A DNA stretch of 64,000 nt from assembly GCA_005656395.1 (NCBI GenBank), contig SRSI01000044.1:62001-126000 (forward strand). The letters run 5' to 3'. The position numbers were made by a program, and so were the translations under genes. Positions 37,119-49,095 of the stretch are shown here, in pieces (positions within the stretch are counted from its first letter, which is position 1; each line of letters starts with the position of its first letter). The notes under the pieces are model-generated. The model saw nothing but the letters and a program-made list of their open reading frames with translations, was not told the DNA's origin and searched no databases. This DNA comes from Strongyloides papillosus. Taxonomy: Eukaryota; Nematoda; Chromadorea; Rhabditida; Strongyloididae.

Positions 37119-40100
37119 TTATGTGGTATTTATCAATTCAGCTATTTTGTTTGAAAAAAGTTGTTTAAATACAAGATCTGTAACTGCTAGAAATTTTTTC
37201 CTTGATGTCGAGGTCAAAACAATTTTCCTTAGATTTTCACGATATGTTAACGAGTTATCAGCTGTTCTCAGATAATTTCCCTAAAAAATATAGTATAATA
37301 AATTTCATTATATAATTTTAGCTTTACCTTTAGTTTATTAAATTTAGAATACCAAGATTCAATAGCTTCTATTGGGAGTACAGTCATCTGACTAAGGTAT
37401 TCTTTCATTACAGATTGTGGATTTGGATTATATGTCCAAGCAAGATACAAAATTTCTAATTCAGCTGTATCAATGAGAAATTCCAAATTATCTTCATACT
37501 TTATAAACTTTCCATGGCATGTAGCAACATTGTATACATTAAGTTCCTCTTTATGAATCGGTTTCATATTATCTTCATGGAGTATGGTAAAACTTTTGGG
37601 ATCTCGTACTCTTGTATCTATTTCAGCATCATGATTAGTTAAACTGTCATCTGATGGCGTACTTTGACCATTTGTCTCTGCTACCTTTTCAGTATATTCT
37701 TCTTTCACTTGTATCGTCGGACTATCATGTAGTGATCCTACTGATTTTGTATTAACGATATTCTTGGATTCACTATTATCATCTAAATCTTTTTTAATTC
37801 CTTCATTAATTTCACTGTTGTTAATTCCTTGACCTGAAGTTGTTGGAATTTCTTTATCAAATGGTACAAGTCTTGACGACTGTCTACTGCCATTTAAGCT
37901 GCTATTTGGAGTTCTGATAACATTTTCAACATTACTACTTTTTTTTATCTTACTATCATCTTCTACAATCGAATAATTTTGTGTAAGTTTCTGTTTCTTT
38001 ATTGGTGCGCCATTAGTCAAAACTTGTGGTTGCCTTTTTTTAATACAAACTTTGATGACTTTTGAATTACATAAACTCGATGAAGCTTCTAGAGGTATCA
38101 ACGGTCTTATAAGTCTAATATATTTATCATTATTTTGTTGTTGTGATTGATTATGATCATTGTTAATATACCCTTGTATTAAAGGAAATGCTCCAAGACC
38201 TTTCTCCTTTAAACATTTAACAAAATCTTTATTTCTTAAAAATATATTAATTTTTTCATATGCATTTCTATCACTCATTGATGATAAATTCCATGCTCTT
38301 GGAGCTACTAAAAGTCTATGGAAATCCTGCGGTTTTATTTTCATGTACTTTTCAGCAAAAATAGCTGGTGTTACTTTGCATTCATCCAATAATGTCTTCA
38401 TCTCAACCGCCAATGCCATTGTGTTGAGAGATTCAGTAAATGATAATGGAAAAGATGAGGTTACTGTAGTTACATCAGTTGGTTGGTTTCCCAAATTTTG
38501 ATTTGAATTACTAGCCTTTGCGACAACCCTAAAATTTCTTTTATTTTGGAATAATTCCTCAGTTTTTTGCAAAATTGACTTCTCATTACAATTCTCCTCA
38601 CTATAGGATGTGTTTAAATCACAAACCTCGGTTCCAAATCCACTATCAGAGGATGGTGGACTTTTTTCATCACAATAATTACCTAGAACTTTGAGTAATA
38701 AAGTTGTATCAATTTTCTTTTTATTCTCATCAACCTTATGCTTATATAACATTTTTAATTTTTCTAATTGTTCCCTCTCCTCCTCCTCTAATATACTTTT
38801 CAATTGATCTTTGAGTTCCAAATGTACATCGAGATAGGCTCTCATTTTTACATATGGTTCTCTTCCTCTCCTTGTTAATCCTTCCCATTTTTTAGGTTTT
38901 GTTAAAAGATCAGAAGCACTACCTTGCGACATCCCAAGTATATTTTCTGCAAAACTTCTTTGAGAACAGTTTGTTTCAGTTAAATGTTTACGAATTTCTT
39001 TACAAATTTCTACAGTATTAAGATATCCCTTAAATTTAAAACTTTTTGTTGACATATGTTTAATATTAGCTAAAATTATATTTTTATTTTGAAATTCATA
39101 GGTTTTCCCAGTACGCTGGATAATTTCAGATATAGTTGGATCTGATTCTACTGCCCTTATATATTTATTTACACGAACATTAGGTTTAAATTCACCATAA
39201 GTAGGGCAATTTTCTTCCTCATATACTAGAGCCGGTGGAGTTAATGTTCTTTCAACTTCATCCATTGGTACGTCTTTACAATTTAACCAAAAATAAGATG
39301 GTTTGGGAATAACTATTTTATCATTACCATAATATTGAGCTTTTTTTGGGCATAGCGAATGAATGAATAGTATAGCTTCTTTATTGATAATCCATGCGTA
39401 TAACCTTCTCATAGAAACCTGCATTCGTTCTTTCAAATTACTCCAGCACTTCTTTTTTGTTATCAGTTCACTATAACCACCAATAGACAGTTTTGCAACA
39501 ATAGGACCAATAATACGCCGACTAATCCCCAAACAATGAGTAATTTCATGGACTTTATCAGCAATCTTTTTTGTATTTAATTCAATATCAATAACAGCAT
39601 TTAAATCCATCTTTATCATAGAATCTAATTTATCATGAACAGTAGGATCAAGAACTACTTTTTGAATTGATACATTATCAACATCACAAGTACTAGAATC
39701 GATGTCATCATAGTCGAAATCTTTGTCAGGATCTTCCAAATAGTCTTTATCATCTCTTCTATTTTTAATGTATTTATTTTGTCTACTTTGAAGTCTTGAG
39801 CTTCGTCTACAAGATGAATTTCGAGATACTGGCCTACTAAATTCGTTATCGACATTTGAATCAGAGGTATTATAAGAAGAACTATCTGAATCATCAGAAT
39901 CTGATATTATATTCTTCTCCACAATTAATCTCAGCCTTTCTCTAATATCAGAATCAAATCTTTTAGGTAAATTATTATACATTTCCAGCAAAACATCATG
40001 AAAACTTTCTTCATTAATAATTGATAAGTAGTCTTCTAAAATTTTATCTGAAGCATCTAAACTTTCTGATTTTTCAAGAAATTTTTCAAAATTATCAGTA

Positions 40101-40246
40101 AGAGTATCATATAGCTCGTTTCCAGCGCTATCTGATTTTTTGCACTGTTCTTCAATTATATTTTTATTAGCACAATATTTCTTGTAGGAATTACCATATC
40201 GTTGAAGTTCATTTAACAATTTGGAAAATTCCATATGCTCGGCCAT
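37119..40246 (-). CDS. CUX-like transcription factor with CUT repeats and a degenerate C-terminal homeodomain
   Basis: Minus-strand exons are 40246-37328 and 37280-37119, giving 1026 residues. ATG 40246 lies 5 bases after an acceptor-like CTATTTTAG. The best CUT domain is at about residues 408-475: LNTVEICKEIRKHL, then MSQGSASDLLTKPKKWEGLT, then RRGREPYVKMRAYL. It matches the SQG-x-x-SDLL-x-x-P-x-x-W core. Two weaker CUT-like units flank it, at about 222-290 (SIGGYSELITKKKCWSNLKE) and 608-672 (IKPQDFHRLLVAPRAW). A homeodomain-like segment spans about 925-975 (EILYLAWTYNPNP...IESWYSKFNKLK), where the usual WFxNxR is changed. Three CUT units plus a homeodomain is the CUX/CDP layout. N-terminal acidic and Ser-rich stretches and a basic RRSSRLQSRQNKY patch suggest a nuclear factor. 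The CUX N-terminal coiled coil is not evident. A SATB-like relative is the main alternative. Confidence 0.78.
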
Positions 40247-43000
40247 CAAAACTAAAATAGGTAAAAAAAACTAATAATAAATAAAAAGAAATATCTCTAG
40301 ATAAATTTTGTTGAGAGAATCAGACGATTGTCTAATCGTAACGGGATTAAAAAGATTATATACATACTCATGAAAACAATAATTGCTTAAAGGAGATACT
40401 TTTAAAGCTAAATAACAATCCATTTGGCGTCAAACACGTGAAGTAACAATTTAAATATTGTTTTCTTGTGTCAAATCGTCGAAATGGACTATCTATTAAA
40501 ATGTAGCTTAGAATAATTTTATTTTATTGCCTTTGTTGTGAAAAGGGTTAATGGATTTTTCGAAAGGTAGATATCTATTTTTTTATTGTAAAATCTACAA
40601 TGATAGCTATATTTTTGGAGAAAAATTTCAAAAAATTTTCGCCTCATGAGACTTATATAAAATAATTATTGGATATATCCTTGTAAGGAATATTTAAATG
40701 TATTGTATCTAATATAGAAGCAATTTATGGTGAACATTATTTCATAGTGAAATTTTTTTAATTTGATTATTAGGAATAAGGTGTATGGGTATAAAATAGT
40801 TATGAAGACTTATAATGTGCATTTATCAATATTATTTGTTTTTTTTTGAATTGTTTAAGAAGACGACAAGAATAGTAGTAAAAATATCTTTATTTTTAGA
40901 AAATTCGATCACTTCATAAACAGAATAATATATTATTTTAGAAAAACTAAAATATTATTTATCATGAGCATCTTATGGTCAAAAATACAAAAATAATATT
41001 TCAAAACAAAAAATAATATAAAATAGTAGAAAAAATAGCTTTATTCCAAAGCGTTTATGTATCCCAAAATTGTAAAATAAACCATCTGTTTGAGATGTGT
41101 GAACAATAGACCAAATAAATAAAACTTTTGTGTAGAATAACGCGAAATATTAGCGCTAAAAATATTTTATAAAGGGTCACACAAAATGTCTTCTTTATGG
41201 AATATACAGATGATACAATAAAGACACCTGGTAAAATATTTTACCAATCAATGAAAAGAAAAATTACTTTGCTTATATAATTCCATTTTGCAACTAAACT
41301 TAACTCATTTTTCACGATATTAATTATAATAATTTACCAAATTATAAACTTCTTCTAAGGAGATTACGTTATAAATTTTATCATCAATTTTTCTAATAAT
41401 AAAAAAGAATAAAAGTCGTAAGATAAAAGCACACGTTTTAATAACAATTTTTAATAAGAATTATTTGATGTAATCGAAAAAATTTGAAAAAATCCGGGCT
41501 CAATCTTGAAAAGAATTTTTTTGAAAATTATGAAATTCACAATTCCAAAAATATAATTAAAATACAGTAGGATATTTTCTTCTAAATTATTTTAAAATTT
41601 TAAATGATTACAATGGTAAATTTAATTATCATTATAATATCGTGCGGTATAAAAAAATTTTCAGTTTTAATGCACTTTAAACATGCTTAAGGAAAGTATT
41701 TTTACTATAAAAGACTAAGTATAATTTTTTAATTTTATTAAACAAATTTTGTCCTAATTTTTATTTATTACATCATTTTTTAAGTAGTATTGAGATTTAA
41801 AAGAAAAATTACTATATTTGAAAAGATAATTAATTTTAAGAATAATCTCGATTTCAGTATATTGAGGACATTGGAAAGGTGTGTATTATTCTCGAATATT
41901 CAAGAAATTAATTATGCTAAGTATAAAAGAACAAAGATTATACATTAGAGGATCATTTTTTTATGTATTAATAGTTATGACAATATTTAATATACATACA
42001 ATATATTAACATAATTAAATATATATTATGAATTTACTGGTAATAACTCTTCATTTTTGTGTATCAAATGTTTATTTTTCTCCTTGATTAATTGTTTTAT
42101 ATTTAAAAAAAGGAATTTGGTTTTAATTTATCAGAAATGTTTATGAATTGTTTTACTATTATTAAACAATAATATTTTATCTCTAAGGATTTATTTAATA
42201 ACTTTTTAGGTTATCCATAACCTGTAAATATCTTTACTTTCATAGCAAATAAAATAAAAAAATTATATAAAATATCAAAAGTTTGTCTATGTATAATTCC
42301 TACAAAGCATTCATAAAAAATATTAAAGCACCAAGTTCTAATGATAATAAACGTCTTATGAGATAATAAATATTATTGCTTGTTATTTACCAGATTAAAC
42401 TAATACTTCCTTTTCAATATCCATGATTAAATATGATAAATATACTTTTTTTGTCAGAAAAAAATACTTCTGTTTGTTAACCTTTTTCCTGACAACAATG
42501 TTTTCATGTTACCGTCATATGTTTGGAAAAACATAGGCAAAGAATATAGGTGCCTGACTTTAATGTTCTAATAATTTATATTTTATATTAATAAAACATA
42601 CTATAATAATAACGAGAATTCCTCAAAATGGATACATCAACAAGTTATTCACTTTTTTTGTTAAAAACAATTACAAGAAAAATTTCGTGATAATTAAATA
42701 TCTAAAAAATATCATGATATTGATGGTAATCAAATAAAATTGAAGTTAGATTGTAGTAATAAATTGCATACCTAGTTTTTTGTCCAAGAAAATGATAAAT
42801 TTCTATTTTAAGTATAACAATTTTGTTTGTGATGACATTAAAATATTAAGGAAATTATAAGTAAAGATAATATCGTGACAAGGAAGTCAAAAATTATGAA
42901 TAATATTTTAAAATCCAAATGACATATTTTAGAAAATATATTTGTTATTAGATGAGAAAAAAGTATATAACTTTTAAAATCATAAAGTATAATTATAATA
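40247..43000. other. Spacer upstream of the CUX-like gene
   Basis: No exon, RNA gene or repeat was recognised on either strand. The part next to 40246 is the CUX-like gene's promoter. The part before 43001 is the 3' flank of the small minus-strand gene. Confidence 0.45.
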
Positions 43001-43542
43001 TCAAATGTAATATTTATTTTTCCACTCAGTGATAGTGATATTTAACTTGGAAAACTTCGTTACAGCACATATGAATTCAAATTCTTTTTTGACAGGTTCA
43101 ATATCAATATTTTCAAAGAACCAATCAATCTCGTCAAAAAGGTAGACATACTCAATTGGTGGTCCATCTTTTTTCATCCAGATGATTTCAAAAATCTCGG
43201 AACAATATTGATTTCTCAAAAAGATGTTGAAATCATATCCTGGAGCCGACTTGATAATGCATAATAATTTGTATGGGTTATTGAAACAATCCCAAAAAAG
43301 ATGGCATATGTAGTAGGCTGTTTCTTCTTCATCCATTAACTCAAGAATGTTATCCTTTATTAATTCAATAAACTGGTCTTCAGCTATAAAAAAAAATAAA
43401 GATATTAAGTTAAACCAACCAATAATTCCACGAAAAACTTACAACGAGGTGTTGGATTATCAATGAAGGTATCCATAGTCAGAATCCATTCATTAACAGT
43501 CTTATCACCGATTGTTTTAAACCAAATATTAGTTACCGTCAT
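43001..43542 (-). CDS. Small protein of unknown family
   Basis: Minus-strand exons are 43542-43443 and 43383-43001, joined at clean GTAAGT/TATAG borders, giving 160 residues. It begins MTVTNIWFKTIGDKTVNEWI and is acidic and aromatic, with several W, F and Y residues. It has no signal peptide and no transmembrane helix. The phase-1 junction restores Ser and keeps the frame across both exons. The composition looks like a compact folded cytosolic or nuclear domain. I recognise no family, and a nematode-restricted protein is likely. It lies 526 bases downstream of the LRRC58-type gene on the same strand, too far for a tight operon. Confidence 0.68.
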
Positions 43543-44068
43543 AATTTTAGGTGATTTTAAAATGAATAAACATTTTATAATATAAATATATTATCTAATG
43601 GCATTGAAAAAGCTTAACCTTCCTGAATATCCGCCTTTCTCGGATATTACCTCACATAGTTTTTTGCTCTTTTAATTGAAACATTCTTCGTACAAAAACT
43701 ACCATGTACTAAATGTATACAATAATATAAAAAAATATTTCGTGATAATAATATTAATATTTTCAAACACAATTGACATTTCCAAAAAAGCTATAATAAT
43801 ATAATTTAAAAAAAAACAAATAACCATAAATATTTCTATAAATATTCTAATAAAAGAATTTTCCTTCTTACAGCAACAATTAAATGTCTTTTTTTATTAT
43901 AGTTAAAAAATAAATTGTTATTAGAAATTAATTGTCATAATAATTTTTTTTACATAATTTGTTAAGTTTTTAAAAAATTAATTGATAATAATTAAAATGA
44001 AATATGTATATATATTTTATAGAAATTTTGATAAAACAAAATTTTTGAAAAATATTTTTAATAGTATT
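43543..44068. other. Spacer between two minus-strand genes
   Basis: AT-rich with T and A runs and no coding signal. It holds the promoter of the small protein gene and the 3' end of the LRRC58-type gene. Confidence 0.4.
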
Positions 44069-45253
44069 TTATCCAAGTAAGACTTTTTTCATTCTAGCAT
44101 CATCAAGACGATTTCTACAAACATGAGGACCTGTATCAGAACAACCACATCCGCAACTAGGTGAACTAAAAATAAAAAAATAATTAAAACGTTTTAATGA
44201 TTACTAAGACATACCAAAGATATTGTAAAAATGGTACTTTGTACATCCCACAAAAATCAACAAATTTAATGTTTTCGAAGCAAGTTTCAAAATATACACC
44301 TGTGCAATGTGGATTTAGACATTCATGAGCACTATTGAGATATTTTATTAAATCATATGGCAAAATTTCTTCCACTTCCTTCAAGTTAATGTCTTTACGA
44401 ACCCCTCTAGCAGCAAGTTCTTTTAATGATGGTGGGGTAAACATAAGGTTATCTACGAATTTCCTAACTAATGGATTATTTCTTAATGATAAACTTTCTA
44501 AACTTGTTAAATTTAAAATTTGTGGGGGTAATGTTCTAATTAAGTTATTGTGAAGTGAAAGCCTTCTAAGATTACGCAAAGAGGCTATTGATTGTGGTAC
44601 TGTCGTTAATTGGTTATCACAAACAACAAGGCAAGTCAATTGCCGTAGTAAACCTATTGTGTCTGGTAAAACTTTTAGTTGATTACCACCAAGATATAAT
44701 ATTTTTAATTTTTTAATTTGATATATTGTTTGAGGAATAACAGGTATTAAATTGTCTCCCAAATTTAAGGTACTCAAATGTGGAAGATCAAGAAAGACAT
44801 CAGGAAAATGTGGTAATTCATTTCCAGAAAAATTTACTTCTTCAAGTGTCCCTATTTTTGATAAATATTTAGGTATTGATCTTATTGCATTATTTCTAAC
44901 ATCCAAACTACGAAGATTTTGTAAGTTAGTTATTTGTTCTGGTATTGTACGTAGTGATAATTCACATATTTCCAATCTATAAATTATATAAATATTTTAT
45001 ATTTTCTTATTTAATTGACATACTTATGTAAATGTTTAAATTTAAAAACATCTAATGGTATAGTTTCAAAGAGATTGCGAGAAAGGTTAAGAGCCTCTAT
45101 CCGTTCAACTGTAAGATCAGGATGTATAATTTTAATAGTATTTTCAGTAAAATCAGTTAACTGTCGTTCTGACAAATCTGCTGTAAAATATTTTATTGAT
45201 GAGGAGGGCAAACGATTGGTGGTATTTCCTAATAGTGGTTCAACAAATTCCAT
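44069..45253 (-). CDS. LRRC58-type leucine-rich-repeat protein
   Basis: Minus-strand exons are 45253-45024, 44976-44215 and 44165-44069, giving 362 residues. ATG 45253 follows an acceptor-like TTCTAG at 45268-45269, supporting trans-splicing. About nine leucine-rich repeats of the short LxxLxLxxNxLxxxP type run through exons 1-2 (for example LKILYLGGNQLKVLP and LRRLSLHNNLIRTLP). After them comes a conserved Cys-rich C-terminus: LKELAARGVRKD, CLNPHCTGVYFETCFENIKF, VDFCGMYKVPFLQYLCSPSC, and the end RMKKVLLG. This order of LRRs followed by the NPxCxGVYF...FVDFCGxY...YLCSPxC block is characteristic of LRRC58. LRRC58 has been linked to ubiquitin-ligase substrate recognition, but no function is provable here. 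Intron phases all agree. Confidence 0.88.
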
Positions 45254-46954
45254 CGTTGGCTAACTTCCTAGAATAATAAATATTATAATCAGATAAAGTA
45301 ATCAGTAATTTGTATAAAAATGAAATACGTAAAAATGTTTTTGAAAGTACGAAACAATTTACAAAGATAATTGTACAAAATATGTATATGAGTAGTTAAT
45401 GAAGACTGTGAATGCAGAGTATATCAAAAATTTTCACTACACATTTTAAATAAGAAATAGTAGATGATAAATTTTTCTATCATTTGTTCATTAAAAAAAT
45501 GTATTATATGAATATTATGTATCAATTATAATATTTATAAAATTTATGGAAATATCTAATTGACTAATGTAGTATATAAATGTTAAATAAAAAAAATAAT
45601 ATCTAAAATTATAATTTTTTTGTTCATACAAGAAACAAACTTTTTTTAAAAATTTCCTAATTAAACAGGTTAACCAGACAGCAGTTATCAAAAATTATCA
45701 GTATAAACATTGGCAATTAAGTGTAATTGTGTAAAAAAAGATAGCAATAAATTACTATATATTTTTTAATTTATTTTTACTCTATTATACATATAAAGAA
45801 TATAAAAATTAAAATAATCTTACATAAAAAATAAGTATATATAAACAGTGTTTCAATATTTTTTTGTCAAAAATGTTCTGTTTTGTGCAATATTTGTAAA
45901 CCTAAATCAATTTAATAGATTAGTTTGCGATTACAATTATAAAAATAATAATTATAAAAAGTGTTACTGCAACTTTACTATGACTAAATTATATGATTCA
46001 CATTCGCTTTATATATAAAAATTTTTGATTAAAATTATTGTTGTCCTTTTTTAGAAAAATAAAACTTTAATATATATTTGATAACCTGTGACATTAAGTA
46101 ATTTAATTATATATTATCTCTCATAATTGTTCCTGATTGATGATAAGAAAAGACAAAATATTACTATAGGAAGGCAAATAATCTTTTAAGTTTATTTCCA
46201 TAGCATAAAAATAGTTGATGAATAAGTTTTCTCTAAAAGTGATTAATAATATGAAATATGTGTGAATATATCATGCATGCAATAAGATTTCAAAGAACAA
46301 TCAAATCATTTAGAGAGTGTAATTGTAAATTAAAAGACTTGATAATTACATATAATTCACTAACACTGATCAAAGTAAGAAGGTTGTATAAATATAATCA
46401 TTTATAACCAGCTTTTATTTTAATCACACATATCAACAGAGATAGTCTTCTTTCTTTAATTACTCTCTTATCAAATTAGATGTGAAGAAGAAAAAATTAT
46501 TATGTACATAATAATCTTTAAAACATTTAAAATTAACACTGAATAAAAGGCATTTTTATTATTTAAAAAATATTTGTTTTATACAAAAATATTTGTTTAA
46601 GTATCTTATCATCAAAGAGGTAAATATCACTTAAAAAAGGCAAATTTTTATGTAAATGACATAATAATATAATGATTACAAAAAATATTTATGTTAATTT
46701 GGAGTTTTGTTAAATGAATACTTAAGAGACAAAAAAAAGAGATAATTTTTAAATCAAATAAAATTTGTAGATTGCCTAATGTATTTTTATTTTCTAGGTA
46801 AATGAAAGGCCGTATACATATAAACAACTATGATTGTTTCTTAAGTACTTAAATATTTTAGATATATATATATATCGTACATAAAGAGATAATTATGGCT
46901 GCAGAATTATTGATGTTGTGATTTAGACATTTATTTTTTTTTTACATTGTGACA
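45254..46954. other. Spacer between the LRRC58-type and LEPROT-type genes
   Basis: No exon or RNA gene was recognised. It contains a short AT tract at 46862-46875. It serves as promoter flank of the LRRC58-type gene on one side and as 3' flank of the LEPROT-type gene on the other. Confidence 0.4.
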
Positions 46955-47482
46955 TTAAAATGGAAAAGTCATTGTATCCTTTTCTGTATAATAGAAGTAT
47001 GATACAATAGTTGAAAATATTATGACGTTAGCAAAAGCTGTCATAATCCATGCCTCAAATTGAATCTGTAAAAAATGATTATACAAATATTATGTATTTA
47101 CTAATCTACCGTTCCAACATGAGCTAAAACTGCTGGTAAACCAAAAGCAGAAATAATAATTCCTGTTGTTAAAAATATAGCAAAATCAATTATAGGATTT
47201 CCAGTATCAAAATCTCCTCCAAATGATTTAGCAATGTTAATTGGGATTGGTGATAAAATATAAAAAACAACGACAAACATTGGCCACCATGAGCTTTAAA
47301 TTATAATTAATGTAAATATTGATTTTTACCAACAACCTACCTTAATCGTGGTATTGCACATGCCAATACTAGTAATGTTAAACCAGTACACAAAGCAAAA
47401 GCTATTCCGGCAACGGCTATAATATGTTTAAATATTAAATTATTAAATAATGGAAAAAAAACTTACTTTTAACGGTTGTCAT
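46955..47482 (-). CDS. LEPROT / Vps55-family endosomal membrane protein
   Basis: Four small minus-strand exons, 47482-47467, 47416-47341, 47293-47110 and 47065-46955, give 128 residues, the usual length of the family. The first exon is only 16 bases; the phase-1 and phase-2 junctions all agree. The pattern fits leptin-receptor-overlapping-transcript and yeast Vps55 proteins: [18 protein letters not shown], then [20 protein letters not shown], then [20 protein letters not shown], and a last hydrophobic segment. Four transmembrane helices are predicted, with the conserved WP-x-F...LSPIP motif. These proteins act in late-endosome/lysosome sorting and lower surface levels of some receptors. The gene was rebuilt entirely from short exons. 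It shares its upstream region with the divergent coiled-coil gene. Confidence 0.92.
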
Positions 47483-47801
47483 CTTTTTTTTATATAGTGT
47501 ATTTGTCTTGCAAATAGTAGTCTGGTAGAAACTAAAAACTTATGACTGATAGTGATGTCATTCCAATGTTTATTTATTTTTAACAAAATCGTCGTAGGAT
47601 TTCAACAAAATACGTATAAGATAATTAATATCACTAAATAGGATATAATCAGATAGATGGAGTTAATAAATGATTGACAGATATGCTCAGAAAAATAAAC
47701 CTTTCAAGGTCATTTGTTACCATGGCACCAATAGCTTTTTTCTTATCATATTTCCAGTTTAATATTTGTTCTATTTAAACAGTGTTATTGCTTATTTTTA
47801 A
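47483..47801. promoter_or_regulatory. Divergent intergenic promoter region
   Basis: These 319 bases separate the start codons of the LEPROT-type gene (leftward) and the coiled-coil gene (rightward), so they must hold both promoters. The middle (about 47640-47740) is less AT-rich than most spacers here. No specific factor site is claimed. Confidence 0.5.
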
Positions 47802-48714
47802 ATGGTAAGTGAATATTCTACCAGTGAACTTGAAGATAACTTGTGTTCTAAAATTTATGGTAGTCGCTTAGAAGATTTAGAATATGAATATTATCTAAAT
47901 ACACTTTTGGCTGATAATCAAATCACAAATGATTGTAAGTAACGCATATTTGTTTAATAAAAAGATATAATAATTTGTTTAAGTGATGATAGATCATGTA
48001 AATTTCGATTTTGAGAGAGATGGAAATAACATGCCTAAAGCTTTAAAAGCAATTGAATCATTAAAAAAACAAAATCACAATCTTAGAAGTCGATTGATGA
48101 TTTTAACGAGAGATGTTCCCTTTATGAAGGCATTAACATCTGATCAAAAAGTAAAACTGATAATTAAACTACGTTTACACCTTGAAAAATTAATAAAAAA
48201 GTGTAATCAATTAAGTAAATATAAAAAAGATGACCAAATATCAAATATTAATAGTGTAGAAAAAATGGTTTTGAAAGATGAAAATATTTGTAATAATATT
48301 AAAGAGGAAATAAAAGATTGTAATCGGAATGGATCATTGTCACTTCAAATTAACAGTCAGGCAGAGAGACTTTTAATTGAAAACAAGCATTTAAGAGATA
48401 AAATAGAAAATTTAGAAAAAAAGATTCATGATGATGAATGTAGTAGTCAAACAAAAAATAGAGATGTTATGTTAGTTAAAACTGAATTGAACATAAAAAT
48501 TGAAGATGACAAACAAAATTCCGCATTCCATAATGTTAATAGAGATGTTAATACAATAAATGAATTAAAGTACCATCTTGATGAGATGAAAAAATACTAT
48601 AATGATGTGGTTTGTAAACATTTAACTGCTGTAAAAATTTTAAAAAAAAAAGAAGAAAGGATAGTTGAATTGGAGGGTCAATTAAATAAATATAAAAATT
48701 ACAAAAATATATAA
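47802..48714 (+). CDS. Coiled-coil protein of unknown function
   Basis: Exons are 47802-47934 and 47984-48714, giving 287 residues. The junction at GTAAGT...TTTAAG turns the split codon into Leu and keeps the frame. The N-terminus is acidic (STSELEDNLCSKIYGSRLED). From about residue 65 the protein is dominated by charged heptad-like helices, for example ALKAIESLKKQNHNLRSRL, RLLIENKHLRDKIENLEKKI and KKKEERIVELEGQLNKYKNY. It has no signal peptide or transmembrane segment. A structural or scaffold role is the most that can be inferred. It converges on the myosin gene with 381 bases between stops. Confidence 0.75.
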
Positions 48715-49095
48715 TAATAATGAACTTTATTCGATTTAACTCACAAATTAGCAACTACAAAAAAACTATTGTATTATTTATGATATTTTTTATCACTTAT
48801 GTGATTAATTGTAAAAGAAAATAAAGTATTAATCTGTTTTTTTTCTGGTCTTGTAAAACAATTGTTGTTGAATAAAGATTATCAATTTTTGGGAATAATA
48901 AAAAGATAAAAATAATAAAATCGTTGTTGAAGAAAAAAGAATTGAATAATTTTATGTTGATGGCTAACAAATATTTCTCGCCAAATATTTCACTAAAAAT
49001 GATAATTCTTTTATTGATATAGCTTCTTACAAACTGCATATTTTTTTTTGTTTAATAATCAAGTTACAAATAAATTTTTGGTATATTTGTGACAC
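48715..49095. other. Convergent 3' flank between the coiled-coil and myosin genes
   Basis: It holds the 3' untranslated regions of both genes. A minus-strand AATAAA (plus-strand TTTATT at about 49010) lies some 80 bases past the myosin stop and is a plausible poly(A) signal. No other feature was seen. Confidence 0.45.

Noticed and set aside
37268..37327. Read-through C-terminus of the CUX-like protein (VKLKLYNEIYYTIFFREII)
   Set aside because: This segment is a 47-base intron with GTAAAG/TTTTTTAG borders. Splicing it gives a further 53 clean residues.
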